Source: Puniceicoccaceae bacterium K14 (GTDB lineage Bacteria; Verrucomicrobiota; Verrucomicrobiia; Opitutales; Opitutaceae). From it: a stretch of 64,000 nucleotides of DNA. The stretch spans positions 1 to 64,000 of the forward strand of contig JAKYXN010000007.1 of the NCBI GenBank assembly GCA_022538095.1, given 5' to 3'. A program made the position numbers and the translations under genes. The notes under the pieces are model-generated. The model was not told the origin of the DNA, did not search any database, and saw only the letters and a list, made by a program, of their open reading frames with translations. Shown one piece after another: positions 43,916 to 53,411 of the stretch; within the stretch, counting starts at the first letter, position 1, and every line of letters begins with the position of its first letter.

Positions 43916-44094
43916 CAAATTATTTTCGCCCTATGAAACTGCTTCTTTCGAATATTCTCAAGAATTCCCGAATTTAGGCCAATCCGCTTCCTTCCACAGT
44001 CGAACGTTAAATGGATCCAGAGTTTACCGAGCGTTGCTAAAGACACCGCAACTTTTCAGTAAAAAACCCTTCCTCCTAAATCCTCACATTCACT

Positions 44095-46887
44095 TTGACC
44101 ACGAAACTCTTTTGTCTGAGAAAGAGAACTATCCAACCTTCCAGCTTGACGAATCCAACCAATCCAAAAATTCAAATTCGCCTTCTCGGCGAATTCCGCG
44201 TAACTGTAGACGGGCAAAGGGTCCCCGCCTTAGAAAACGCCCGTCTGCAAACTCTCCTCGCCTACCTCGTGCTACACGCTGGAGAATCACTCAAACGCTC
44301 ACGCATCGCATTCACGTTTTGGCCCGAATCCGAGGAGAAACAAGCTCTGGCGAATTTCCGAAACCTGCTTCACAAACTCCGGCAAGCACTTCCCCAAATC
44401 GACAGTTGCCTCACTACTGATTCCAAAACAATCACTTGGAAACTCGACTCAAACTACACACTCGATGTAAGCGAATTCAAGCAAGCGACTCGATTCGAAC
44501 CCGAACCCATAGAAGGCAATTCCCAAAAAGCGATCAAGCATCTTCGCGAAACAGCTGCTCTCTACAAAGGCAACCTTCTTCCCGATTGCTACGACGATTG
44601 GGTCAGCAACGATCGCGAGCGACTACTGCTTTCTGCAAAAAAGAACCTCACTACTCTGGTCGCGAAATTGAAAGAAAGCGGCGACTACACCAACGCCATC
44701 AAGTATTGCAGCACCCTCATTCAGTACGACGAATTACGTGAACCAAGTCACTACGCATTGATAGAGCTCCATGCCCTAAACAGAGATAGGGCATCTGCGC
44801 TGCAGGCCTACAAACAATGCGACGCTCTCTTACAAAAAGAACTAGAAATTTCTCCCGGCGCTGAACTGAAAGCCCTGTACCAACACATCAAAGAAGGAAG
44901 GTTCGAAAAGAAAACGGATGAACCCATAGAATCCCACGCACCACAGTCGCCTCAACCTCCAAAACACAAAACCCGTTTTCTATATTTAGCTTCAGTCCTG
45001 CTCGCTACAGCTCTCGTATTAGCCATATCCTTACTCGTTTTCGAAAACAAAATCTCTCCAGAACCCACAGGAAAGTCCATAGCCATTCTTCCTTTCGAAA
45101 ACCATAGAGGCCACGAAGAAGACCTCTTTTTCACCGACGGGATCCACGACGATCTCATTAACAGAATCTCCCAAATTGAAGACCTCAAAGTCATCTCCAG
45201 GAGCTCCGTTATGAACTATCGCGACAGTTCAATACCTGTCGAAGCAATCGCAAAAGATCTCGGTGTCGCGACCATCATAGAAGGTGGCGTGCAACGCTCT
45301 GGCGATGTCATACGCATAAACATACAACTCATCGATGCCGGAACAGGTTACCACATCTGGGCGGAAGACTACACACGAAAAACCACTGCAGAAAATATCT
45401 TCGCGCTTCAAAGCGAGATCACCGATGCTATCGCAAATCAACTACAAACTGCACTCAAACCAGACACTGCAAAATTAGCAAAACAGATCCCTACTAAAAA
45501 TATCGACGCTCTCGAATCCTATTTTTACGGCAAATCCAGCGGCTCCAACTCTACGAGCGAAGGCCTGGAAAAAGCCATCAACCACTACAAACGATCCATA
45601 GAACTGGACCCTCACTTCGCTGAAGCCCACGCCGCACTCGCTCTATCCTACTTAAGCCAAATCCACTTCAGTGGCAAATCCGTCGAAGCCCAGATTGCCA
45701 TCGCTCAAAGTCACATTGCTAAGGCCCTCGAACTAAACAACAACCTAAGCGATGCCTATGTCTCTCTCGGAAAACTACAGTATCGTAAAACGAATTACAT
45801 AGATTCTGAACAAGCCTTCCTAACCGCGATCAAACTCGATCCCAACAACGCCCTCGCTTACTCCACATATTCGGGTTTAATGCACTACAAATTCGGAGAC
45901 TATGATAAAGCGTTGGAGCTCAGTCAAAAAGCGAGAGACTTAGCTCCCAAAGACATCGCCCCGCGTCTTGAGCAATCCAGTATCCTCGTTTCACTCGCCA
46001 GAGCCGAAGAAGCGAAACAAATCCTTCTCGGTCTCATCAAAGAAGACCCGCAAAACGCTACTGTAATCGGACGTTTGGCTTGGCTCTACGACGAAAGTCT
46101 CAACCAATACGACCAAGCGATAAAACTCTACCGCCAGGCAATCGCGCTCGACCCAAGCAATCAAAACCTCCCCTTCCGCTTAGCTTGGGCTTACTTTCAC
46201 CTCGGTGATCGAGAGAATTTCATATACTGGAGCGAACGAAACATACAAGTCGCACCCAACTCCTACAAAGCCTCTCTTCTGCGGGGCTTCGTTCACGAAT
46301 TCAGAGGAAACACTGAAAAAGCTCTCGCCAGCTTCTCAGACCTTAAGAAATCCGATGTTTTCTATGATTGGTCCACATACAAAATAGCCGCTGCCTCTGT
46401 TGCAGCCGGACGCTACCGAGAAGCCATCGAACTCTTCACCGTTTTCTACCCGTGGATTACCAATCCAGATTGCGCTATAAACAATTCGAATTGCGTGCAA
46501 GTCATCGACTACGTCTATTTGCTATCCCTGAATGATCGTCAGGAAGAATCACGATCACTGGGAGACCGCGTCATCGCATTTCTCCCTCAAGCGACAAGAC
46601 TCTCCCCAACCGGCTATAAATTTTTCGATACCCCTCTTTACATCGCTCGCGGAGACACCGAAGGCGCCTTATCCGCTATTCGCGACTATGTTGATCTGGG
46701 GGGATGCTCTTCCTACTTAGCTAGAGAAACGTTCATCCAGTCTCTACACCCTGAGCCTGAATTCAAACGTCTCCTCGACATCGTCGAATCCCGCCTCTCC
46801 AAACAACGCCAGCAATTAGCTGAATGGGAAGCAAATGGAACCCTCGCTCCTATCCCTGAATTATCCCTCATTTTGAAAACGCAATAG
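44095..46887 (+). CDS. Membrane-anchored BTAD (SARP-type) regulator with TolB-like and TPR domains
   Basis: A 930-residue protein. Residues ~25-120 are a winged helix of the SARP/AfsR kind (IQIRLLGEFRVTVDG, then RLQTLLAYLVL and RSRIAFTFWP), and 125-265 the BTAD helical domain ending ALQAYKQCDALLQKELEI. A transmembrane helix lies at 294-316. Outside it, residues ~325-445 resemble the TolB-like/FlgO domain of CadC-type or cyclase-linked proteins (SIAILPFENHRG, then FFTDGIHDDLINRIS and LKVISRSSVMNY). TPR repeats (~480-800) follow, with ALALSYLSQ and YKRSIELDP. It may sense something outside the cell and regulate DNA without phosphorylation. No ATG lies near the domain start; TTG 44095 is tentative. 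Confidence 0.88.
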   Translation: MTTKLFCLRKRTIQPSSLTNPTNPKIQIRLLGEFRVTVDGQRVPALENARLQTLLAYLVLHAGESLKRSRIAFTFWPESEEKQALANFRNLLHKLRQALPQIDSCLTTDSKTITWKLDSNYTLDVSEFKQATRFEPEPIEGNSQKAIKHLRETAALYKGNLLPDCYDDWVSNDRERLLLSAKKNLTTLVAKLKESGDYTNAIKYCSTLIQYDELREPSHYALIELHALNRDRASALQAYKQCDALLQKELEISPGAELKALYQHIKEGRFEKKTDEPIESHAPQSPQPPKHKTRFLYLASVLLATALVLAISLLVFENKISPEPTGKSIAILPFENHRGHEEDLFFTDGIHDDLINRISQIEDLKVISRSSVMNYRDSSIPVEAIAKDLGVATIIEGGVQRSGDVIRINIQLIDAGTGYHIWAEDYTRKTTAENIFALQSEITDAIANQLQTALKPDTAKLAKQIPTKNIDALESYFYGKSSGSNSTSEGLEKAINHYKRSIELDPHFAEAHAALALSYLSQIHFSGKSVEAQIAIAQSHIAKALELNNNLSDAYVSLGKLQYRKTNYIDSEQAFLTAIKLDPNNALAYSTYSGLMHYKFGDYDKALELSQKARDLAPKDIAPRLEQSSILVSLARAEEAKQILLGLIKEDPQNATVIGRLAWLYDESLNQYDQAIKLYRQAIALDPSNQNLPFRLAWAYFHLGDRENFIYWSERNIQVAPNSYKASLLRGFVHEFRGNTEKALASFSDLKKSDVFYDWSTYKIAAASVAAGRYREAIELFTVFYPWITNPDCAINNSNCVQVIDYVYLLSLNDRQEESRSLGDRVIAFLPQATRLSPTGYKFFDTPLYIARGDTEGALSAIRDYVDLGGCSSYLARETFIQSLHPEPEFKRLLDIVESRLSKQRQQLAEWEANGTLAPIPELSLILKTQ

Positions 46888-46889
46888 CT

Positions 46890-46995
46890 GAGGAAGGCTC
46901 CTTGCTCTGACAAATTCGCGATTTGTTCGAGTTTTTCGCCCCGAAACGCCAGAAAAACGCTATAAAAACGCTCATTCGCTAGGATCCCACAAGCA
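46890..46995. repeat. Non-coding stretch with 11-bp periodic repeats
   Basis: Three copies of AAACGC start at 46944, 46955 and 46966, in a unit AAAAACGCTNN of 11 bases, followed by TTCGC words and preceded by TCGCGATTTGTTCGAG. The stretch lies between the regulator gene and the secreted TPR gene, where no gene is seen. It looks like a small dispersed repeat, but only one copy occurs in this window. Confidence 0.4.
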
Positions 46996-47050
46996 GTCAA
47001 GGAGGACGATTTACAATCGCCCGCCCCAACTAATCAAAAAACCAACTAGC

Positions 47051-48724
47051 ATGACTTCCCTAAAATCAACGTACCTATCCATCACAGCTGTGGGCTTCAG
47101 CCTACTTGTTTCTATTCTCTCTCACGCCTCATCCGAAGGCAGCCGGCGCTACGAAATGGGCGACTTCACGCGAGCGATTTCTACCGATTCAACTGGCGCT
47201 CAAACTTGGTTTAACCAAGGTATGCAACTCCTATACGGCTTCAATCACGACGAAGCCATACGCTCTTTCCACGCCGCAGCCGAAGCCGATCCCACCGCCG
47301 CGATGCCTTGGTGGGGCATCGCTTACGCTCATGGAATCAACATCAACGATCCCATGATGACTGAGGAACGCTCAAAAGCAGCCCGCGAAGCAGCCGACAA
47401 AGCCCTCTCTCTGATCAAAGGAGCCTCACCTGCGGAAGCTGCACTAATCAAAGCAGTCTCCGAACGCTACGAATACCCCGCTCCCGAAGATCGTTCTGGC
47501 CTTGATCAGGCCTACGCTGACGCCATGGAAAAAGCATATGCCGCTCACTCGGATGACGCCGACGTCGCCGCCCTTTTCGCTGAATCGCTTATGGACCTCC
47601 AGCCGTGGGATTACTGGGACAATGAAGGAAACCCTCGCAAACGCATCCTTGAAATCGTGACTGCCATCGAAGCCGCCATCGAAATCAACCCCAATCACCC
47701 CGGAGCAAATCACTTCTACATCCACGCTACCGAAGCCTCCCAAGATCCCGACCGCGCGGTAAAATCCGCCGACCTCCTCCGCACCCTTGTGCCAGGGTCG
47801 GGCCACCTCGTTCACATGCCATCTCACATATACGTGAGAGTGGGTCGCTACAGCGACGCCGTTGATTCCAACGCCCAAGCGGTATCAATCGATCGCGCCT
47901 ATTTCAAAGAGGCTCCCGCACCCACAACTTACCTCATCTACTACGCGCACAATCTCCATTTCCTTTCCTACGCTGCCATGATGTCAGGCCGCTACAACGA
48001 CGCCCTCACCGCCGCCCGCGATCTCGAACGCGAAATGCCAGAACCGGCGCTTAAAGAACTCGCCTTCCTTGTCGAAGGAATCATGCCCACCACTCTACAT
48101 GTGATGATACGATTCGGCAAATGGGAGCAAATCCTCAAGGAACCTGCGTATCCAGAATATCGATTAGTCAGCGTCGCCGTCCGCCACTACGCTCGCTCCA
48201 TCGCCAACTCCGCATTGGGCAACACCCAGGAAGCCCGTGCAGAAATCGCAGCCTTCGAAGAAGCCATGAAAGCCGTACCAGAAGATTGGCACGTCTTCAA
48301 CAACCCCATAGCAAACGTACTCCCAATTGCCCGGGCGATGATGAAAGGAGAACTCCTCTACCGCGAAGGCAACTATGAAAAAGCCTTCTCAATTCTACGC
48401 GAAGCGGCCAAAGCGGAAGACGCGCTCGTCTATGACGAACCTCCAGGTTGGATGCTCCCAGTCCGCCACGCTCTCGGTGCTCTTCTCATGGAACAAAAAC
48501 GCTTCCCCGAAGCAGAAGCCGTGTACCGCGAAGATCTTAAGCGAAACCGCGACAACGGCTGGGGACTCCTTGGCCTGCAAAACTCCTTAGTTGCCCAAAA
48601 GAAAAATGCAGAAGAGTCCATTCGCCTCTCCATGAAGCTCGCTGAAGTCTGGAAAGATGCCGACACCGTTCCAGAAACTTCCTGCTTCTGCGCCCCAACA
48701 AATTTGGCTCAAAGCACAAATTAA
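47051..48724 (+). CDS. Secreted TPR-repeat protein
   Basis: A 557-residue protein with a signal peptide (about 1-26, ending LSHA). TPR-like helical repeats run from about residue 45 (AQTWFNQGMQLLYGFNHDEAIRSF) to 540, with many W/A-x(7)-Y-type units such as YREGNYEKAFSIL and LLMEQKRFPEAEAVY. A conserved GANHFYIHATE and VHMPSHIYVRVGRY pair within the repeats (~200-265) occurs in a group of periplasmic TPR proteins of unknown role. No enzyme domain is visible. A weak hairpin follows the gene. Confidence 0.88.
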   Translation: MTSLKSTYLSITAVGFSLLVSILSHASSEGSRRYEMGDFTRAISTDSTGAQTWFNQGMQLLYGFNHDEAIRSFHAAAEADPTAAMPWWGIAYAHGININDPMMTEERSKAAREAADKALSLIKGASPAEAALIKAVSERYEYPAPEDRSGLDQAYADAMEKAYAAHSDDADVAALFAESLMDLQPWDYWDNEGNPRKRILEIVTAIEAAIEINPNHPGANHFYIHATEASQDPDRAVKSADLLRTLVPGSGHLVHMPSHIYVRVGRYSDAVDSNAQAVSIDRAYFKEAPAPTTYLIYYAHNLHFLSYAAMMSGRYNDALTAARDLEREMPEPALKELAFLVEGIMPTTLHVMIRFGKWEQILKEPAYPEYRLVSVAVRHYARSIANSALGNTQEARAEIAAFEEAMKAVPEDWHVFNNPIANVLPIARAMMKGELLYREGNYEKAFSILREAAKAEDALVYDEPPGWMLPVRHALGALLMEQKRFPEAEAVYREDLKRNRDNGWGLLGLQNSLVAQKKNAEESIRLSMKLAEVWKDADTVPETSCFCAPTNLAQSTN

Positions 48725-48727
48725 TTT

Positions 48728-48760
48728 AACTCTTCCCAAAATACGAAGAGTTTGAATACG
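48728..48760 (+). terminator. Hairpin after the secreted TPR gene
   Basis: AACTCTTC (48728-48735) pairs perfectly with GAAGAGTT (48745-48752) around a nine-base loop, followed by TTGAATACG. The T run is short, so termination would be weak. Confidence 0.55.
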
Positions 48761-48995
48761 AGTTCCTACAAGGGAGGGCTTCTACCATGGAGACACAAAA
48801 TTCTCCACCTTCGCCCGAGGCCTTCCCTTTATCTTCAAAGAGTACCTATCCCAGCAGAACAGCTAACAATATCTTCCTCCAGCACTCCCCAAAACGTCAA
48901 AAAACACACTTCATCCTTGATCCCGTGGCCGACATTCGCAGGTTCATCTCTCTTCTGTTAGCAGCGTCTTCCGCTTGCCGCCAGAATCGAGTCCC
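48754..48995. other. Intergenic stretch upstream of the FtsK gene
   Basis: About 240 bp with no supported gene. Small open frames here have no family features. It should contain the promoter of the ftsK-led unit; no clear consensus element could be fixed. Confidence 0.3.
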
Positions 48996-50879
48996 ATGCC
49001 ACGCAAAAACTCTTCAGATCAGAAAAAGTCCATCACCCGTGTCAAAGACAGCGTTCGACGCTTTTTTGAGAACATGGCGAGCGAACTCTATGAAGAGGTA
49101 GAGGAAGACGAAATCGAATCTGAAGAACTCAAGCCCGATTTAGAAGACCTTGAAGATCAAGACCTCCCAGAAGAATTCGCCAAAGTTGCCCGCGAAGAAG
49201 CTGCTCTTCAAAATGCCGAAAGCGTTCAAATCGAAACCTGGCGAGCTGAGCTAAACAAGACGCTCAACGACCGGGAAGAACGAATCCAATACTTCGCCGA
49301 TCTCGCCAAAGAGCGCGAAACCCGTTTCGCCAGCATGCTGGAGAACGCCCGCGCCCAAGTAGAAGGACGTCCGATCGAAGAAGATCCAAAGGAACTCGAA
49401 GAAACGTTCGAAGAGGAAACTATTCCTGAGACTCCTAAAGAACCTATCATTTCAGTCGCATACACCGCTCCAGCTATCGATCTCCTCACAAAAGCGGAAA
49501 TCGAATCGAGCGACGTTATCAGCTCAGACCTTCTCGAGAGCCAAGAACTCAAGCTCCAAGAAACCCTGGACAACTTCGCAGTCGACGCCCACGTGTACGA
49601 CGCAATCGTCGGACCCCGCGTCACCCAATTCCGCGTAAAACCAGGGATGGGAGTTCGCGTTGAGTCGATTCAAAGTCTGCAAAAAAACATTTCCCTCAAC
49701 CTCGCCCAATCCAACATTCGCATTCAAGCCCCTATCCCCGGGGAACCGTTTGTCGGAATCGAAGTGGGCAATGGAAACACACTCCCGATTCGCCTCCGCT
49801 CCGTATTCGAGTCACGCGCTTGGCAACAAGGCCGAGAAACCATTCCCATCGCAATGGGGATGGATATCCAGGGGAAAATCATCGTAGCCGATCTCGCAAA
49901 AGCTCCCCATCTCCTCATCGCCGGGGCCACCGGGAGCGGAAAGTCAGTCTGCATGAGCAACCTCATCCTGAGCCTGCTCTACCGCTTCGCCCCCGAAGAA
50001 CTCGAGCTTGTCCTCATCGACCCCAAACGCGTCGAATTCGGACTTTTCCGCGAGGTTCCTCACCTGATCCATCCCGTCGTAGGAGACCCCGAAGACGCCG
50101 TTCGACTCCTCAAGTGGGTCGTTAAGGAAATGGAAAACCGCTACGAAACACTCGCCAGCAAACAAGTGCGCAACATCACCGGTTACAACGCCAAGGCAAC
50201 TTCTACAGGCGAATTCGAAAAAATGGCGTTCATGGTCGTAATCATCGATGAGCTCGCAGACCTCATGATGACTTCCAAAGGAGAAGCTGAAGCCTCACTC
50301 GCCCGCATCGCGCAACTCTCTCGAGCAGTCGGTATCCATACGATCATCGCAACACAAAGGCCATCAGTCAACGTCATCACTGGCGTCATCAAAGCCAACT
50401 ATCCCACCCGAGTCGCCTTCCAAGTATCCTCTCATATCGACTCACGCACCATACTCGACTGCAAGGGAGCAGAATCTCTTCTCGGCCAAGGGGACATGCT
50501 TTTCAATCCTCCTGGCATCGCCCGCCTCCTACGTATCCAAAGCCCCATGGTTCAGGACGAGGAGATCGTACGCGTCGCCACCAAGATTTCCGAAGACCAA
50601 GCCAATCGCCACCGCGTGGATCTCTCCGAGTTCAAACGAGAAGGTGACGGTAGCCACAACCCACTCGACGAAGGAGTAGATGACCTCTTCCTCGAAGCGC
50701 TCACCATCGTTGCAGAGTCCCAAAAAGCCAGTACCAGCTACCTCCAACGTCGCCTCCGAGTTGGATACAACCGCGCCGCCACCCTCATCGAGGAAATGGA
50801 AGACCGCTTTTATATCGGCCCACAAAACGGTTCCACTCCAAGAGAAATCTTCATTAGTCCGGAGGAGCTTGCACGCTAA
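48996..50879 (+). CDS. FtsK/SpoIIIE-type DNA translocase lacking the membrane domain
   Basis: A 627-residue protein. After a short basic N-terminus there is a very acidic region (~35-165, rich in EEVEEDEIESEE-type sequence) and then the FtsK alpha/beta motor: VGPRVTQFRVKPG near 205, Walker A IAGATGSGKSVCM near 310, DPKRVEFGLF, Walker B VVIIDELADLMM near 414 and IATQRPSVNVITGVIKAN. The C-terminal gamma winged helix is present (STSYLQRRLRVGYNRAATLIEEME). No transmembrane helix occurs, unlike FtsK or SpoIIIE, so it is a soluble DNA pump. ATG 48996 is preferred to an upstream TTG. It is the first gene of a four-gene unit. Confidence 0.93.
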   Translation: MPRKNSSDQKKSITRVKDSVRRFFENMASELYEEVEEDEIESEELKPDLEDLEDQDLPEEFAKVAREEAALQNAESVQIETWRAELNKTLNDREERIQYFADLAKERETRFASMLENARAQVEGRPIEEDPKELEETFEEETIPETPKEPIISVAYTAPAIDLLTKAEIESSDVISSDLLESQELKLQETLDNFAVDAHVYDAIVGPRVTQFRVKPGMGVRVESIQSLQKNISLNLAQSNIRIQAPIPGEPFVGIEVGNGNTLPIRLRSVFESRAWQQGRETIPIAMGMDIQGKIIVADLAKAPHLLIAGATGSGKSVCMSNLILSLLYRFAPEELELVLIDPKRVEFGLFREVPHLIHPVVGDPEDAVRLLKWVVKEMENRYETLASKQVRNITGYNAKATSTGEFEKMAFMVVIIDELADLMMTSKGEAEASLARIAQLSRAVGIHTIIATQRPSVNVITGVIKANYPTRVAFQVSSHIDSRTILDCKGAESLLGQGDMLFNPPGIARLLRIQSPMVQDEEIVRVATKISEDQANRHRVDLSEFKREGDGSHNPLDEGVDDLFLEALTIVAESQKASTSYLQRRLRVGYNRAATLIEEMEDRFYIGPQNGSTPREIFISPEELAR

Positions 50880-50885
50880 CCTGCT

Positions 50886-52385
50886 ATGGACCTCCACTCA
50901 ATCAACGATCTCGTAGATGCGCTCGAAGAGCACGGCGGCGAAGCAGTCATCAAAGCCACCCGAAAGAAACCCATTTCCAGCTTCGCTCTACGCGACCTCT
51001 ACAAACACTACTCGGACAACAAGGAATTCGTTCTCTTCCTCGCCCAGTATCCACTTATTCCATCCGAATTAGCGGAGACCATTTCAACCGAACTTACTGA
51101 CGAAGACGTCGAAATTGCCCAAGCCCTTGCGTGCAACCCGCGAGCGCCCCAACAAACACTCAATCGCCTCGGTGAGCACCCATCGCCCGCGGTTCGGCTC
51201 ATCCTCGCTCGCAACCCAAACGTAACTCCCAAGGAATGCCAACAGCTCGCCCTTGACGAATCTACATTTGTACGAGCCACAATCGCCGAGAACCCTTCGC
51301 TGCCGTCCTACCTTCAGTTTATCCTTGCAGCGGATACAGAGCCCGCTGTCAAAACAGCCCTAGCCGGACGATCCAACATCGACCTCGATGTTGCGTTCCA
51401 TCTTTCACAAGACCCAAGCTTCCTCGTCAAAACAGCCGTTCTCAACAACAAAGAGATCGAGCCAGAAATGTTCCAAATGTGGGCCGACCTCGACGACGAA
51501 ACCAACCAGCACCTGCTAATTCGCCGCAAGGAAGATCACCCAAAGTCCGTTCTTCAGTCCGTTCGCTACTCCACTCATCCAACCGCCCGCTTCGCGGCCA
51601 TGGATCTCAAGCCACTCAATGAAGCCGAAATGCTCTGGCTAGCCGAGTCAGACTACAGCGAGGATAGAATCTATCTCGCCAAACAACCCCAAATACCGGC
51701 GGCGATTCAGCGTATCCTCGCTCAAGATACATCGGAAAAGGTACGTCGTCACCTCGCGGACAATGACGCCCTCGAAGCAGACATCGCCGAACGCATCGCA
51801 GCGTCACACGACGTTCAAGCCTGTTCAGCGCTCGCAAAGAACTCTAACACCAGCCACGAAGTCCTCTCGCAACTCTGCCTCCACCCGAGCCCTGACGTTG
51901 CCACCCTCGTCGCCTACCGAGACGACTTACAGGACTCCCACTGGGACCTCCTCGTAAACAATCGAGAGGACAGCACAGTAGCCGAACACATAGCTTTTCA
52001 AGGCATCGAGTATCCACATATCCAATCCACTATAGCCGAATACTTTGCCACCAACGACAACCCCTCGCTACGCGCCTTCGCTGCGCTCGCTCTCAACCAA
52101 CCTCCTCAAGTCATTCTCACCCTCAGTCAGGATCACTGCGAGAAAGTACGCGAAGCTGCCGCGAATAACCCCAACATCCCCGAGCAAGCTCTTCGTGCCC
52201 TCATCTACGATACAAACAAAGAAATCGCAGAGGTCGCAGAAAAAGCCCTTTTCAACCGCAAGCACCCAACCACTTCATCCGAAAGCGACGACACTTCAGA
52301 CGAATCATCCCCTCGTCTCACCTCGAGCCCAAGCGGCTCCCGTCGCAAGATACTTAACAAAATACTAACCTTCTTTAATGAATAA
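50886..52385 (+). CDS. Helical repeat protein, leucine-rich-repeat-variant/HEAT type
   Basis: A 499-residue protein of short helical repeats, about 24 residues each, with units such as LACNPRAPQQTLNRLGEH, ILARNPNVTPKECQQLAL, LAKNSNTSHEVLSQLCLH and AANNPNIPEQALRALIYD. The motif 'NP-xP-x-L--L' resembles LRV and DUF2336-type repeats. The C-terminal tail is Ser/Arg-rich (SGSRRKILNKILTFF). It follows the FtsK gene by six bases and precedes the small acidic protein by 11, so it is probably its structural partner. Such repeats usually bind proteins; the partner is unknown. Confidence 0.88.
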   Translation: MDLHSINDLVDALEEHGGEAVIKATRKKPISSFALRDLYKHYSDNKEFVLFLAQYPLIPSELAETISTELTDEDVEIAQALACNPRAPQQTLNRLGEHPSPAVRLILARNPNVTPKECQQLALDESTFVRATIAENPSLPSYLQFILAADTEPAVKTALAGRSNIDLDVAFHLSQDPSFLVKTAVLNNKEIEPEMFQMWADLDDETNQHLLIRRKEDHPKSVLQSVRYSTHPTARFAAMDLKPLNEAEMLWLAESDYSEDRIYLAKQPQIPAAIQRILAQDTSEKVRRHLADNDALEADIAERIAASHDVQACSALAKNSNTSHEVLSQLCLHPSPDVATLVAYRDDLQDSHWDLLVNNREDSTVAEHIAFQGIEYPHIQSTIAEYFATNDNPSLRAFAALALNQPPQVILTLSQDHCEKVREAAANNPNIPEQALRALIYDTNKEIAEVAEKALFNRKHPTTSSESDDTSDESSPRLTSSPSGSRRKILNKILTFFNE

Positions 52386-52396
52386 GGATAATTATC

Positions 52397-52792
52397 ATGG
52401 CTAAGAAAAATCAAAAAACTGAACCTCTCAGCTTCACAGAAATCGTTCTCCGCGGCGACAGCGAAACCATCCGCCAAGCCCTCGAAGCGCGCGTCCAAAT
52501 CGATGGACTTCTCGATGAACGCGAAGCCGCCTACCAACGCATCGCCGAACTCGAAAACCAAGTCGAAACGATCGTGGGCGAAGACGGAATTTTTCCTTTC
52601 CCTTCTCCACCCGCAGAAGTCTCTGCCTTCAGTGCCCCTGCAAAGAAAACTGCCAAACCCGCTGCCAAGAAAGTTGTTGCTGAGCCTATCGTAGACGAAA
52701 ACGTATCGGAATTCCCCGAAAGCGAAGAGGTTCAAGAAGACGAATCAGGCGCTGAGGAATCCGAAGAGACAACGGAAGAAGACGAAAAGTAA
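52397..52792 (+). CDS. Small acidic protein with coiled-coil N-terminus
   Basis: A 131-residue protein. Residues ~25-60 are a coiled coil (LEARVQIDGLLDEREAAYQR) followed by a proline-rich FPFPSPPAEV, a Lys/Ala-rich KKTAKPAAKK segment and a strongly acidic tail with EEVQEDESGAEES. It shares an apparent N-terminal layout with the next gene (helix, then 'xG---xPFxxP'), which suggests an old duplication. A clear AAGGA ribosome-binding site precedes it. No known family is recognised. Confidence 0.75.
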   Translation: MAKKNQKTEPLSFTEIVLRGDSETIRQALEARVQIDGLLDEREAAYQRIAELENQVETIVGEDGIFPFPSPPAEVSAFSAPAKKTAKPAAKKVVAEPIVDENVSEFPESEEVQEDESGAEESEETTEEDEK

Positions 52793-52831
52793 TTCGCCCG
52801 CTCTTACTAGAGTAAGGAGCGTATCCACATC

Positions 52832-53245
52832 ATGACGCCAGACATGCCAATAGACGAGCTCGTCGCGATCAACTCCCTTTTGATAAAACGGGAGAGCGAA
52901 TTGTCACGTCTTAGTCAGATCGAACGCTCGGTTTCCGAAATACTCGGACAACGCTATCCTTTCGAAGCGCCCAAGGAGCCACTTCCTTCTACTCAGAAAC
53001 GCAAAGCCACCAAGGCGAAGAAACGCCCCAAGGCCAAGAAAACGCCCAAAATTCGCCGCCTTAAACAAGGCGAAATCGCTTACCGAGTCACCACTCTCGA
53101 ACACGGCGAACCCAAAGAGCAAGACCTCATCGACGTCTCCTCTCTACAGGCACTTCTTGAGAACCCCCTCCCACATTGTCGTATTCAAACTATCCATACA
53201 ATAAGCGAAGACCTCACCCCCATCGACCGCCTTCTCGATCAATAA
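52832..53245 (+). CDS. Small basic protein with coiled-coil N-terminus
   Basis: A 137-residue protein. Residues ~10-40 form a coiled coil (INSLLIKRESELSRLSQIER), then GQRYPFEAP and a highly basic centre (KRKATKAKKRPKAKKTPKI) suited to DNA or acid-protein binding. The C-terminal 60 residues are alpha/beta (LIDVSSLQALLENPL). Its N-terminus matches that of the acidic neighbour. It lies 39 bp downstream and has an AAGGAG site 14 bases before the start. No named family is recognised. Confidence 0.75.
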   Translation: MTPDMPIDELVAINSLLIKRESELSRLSQIERSVSEILGQRYPFEAPKEPLPSTQKRKATKAKKRPKAKKTPKIRRLKQGEIAYRVTTLEHGEPKEQDLIDVSSLQALLENPLPHCRIQTIHTISEDLTPIDRLLDQ

Positions 53246-53411
53246 GGCACCCATCGCAAAATCGAATTTGAAACCTAAAAACGATAAATAGCCTGTCCCT
53301 ATTTTTTAAAATCTCTAATCAAGATAGCTGCAGCGGTTGTCGCTTATAAATTCGCAATAATTAACTTGAATACACTTCCCAATAAAAGTGTTATCAGTAT
53401 ACCTTAAGACG
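53246..53411. other. Short intergenic stretch before the TetR gene
   Basis: No gene. ACACT/AGTGT words around 53370-53390 form a weak inverted repeat. The TetR promoter must lie here; the operator motif seen in front of the monooxygenase gene is not repeated. Confidence 0.3.

Noticed and set aside
43602-44420. 272-codon plus-strand frame overlapping the XRE-ImmA gene and BTAD gene
   Set aside because: It runs across an intergenic region and two real genes in other frames, is rich in Ser/Arg/Pro, and has no motif.
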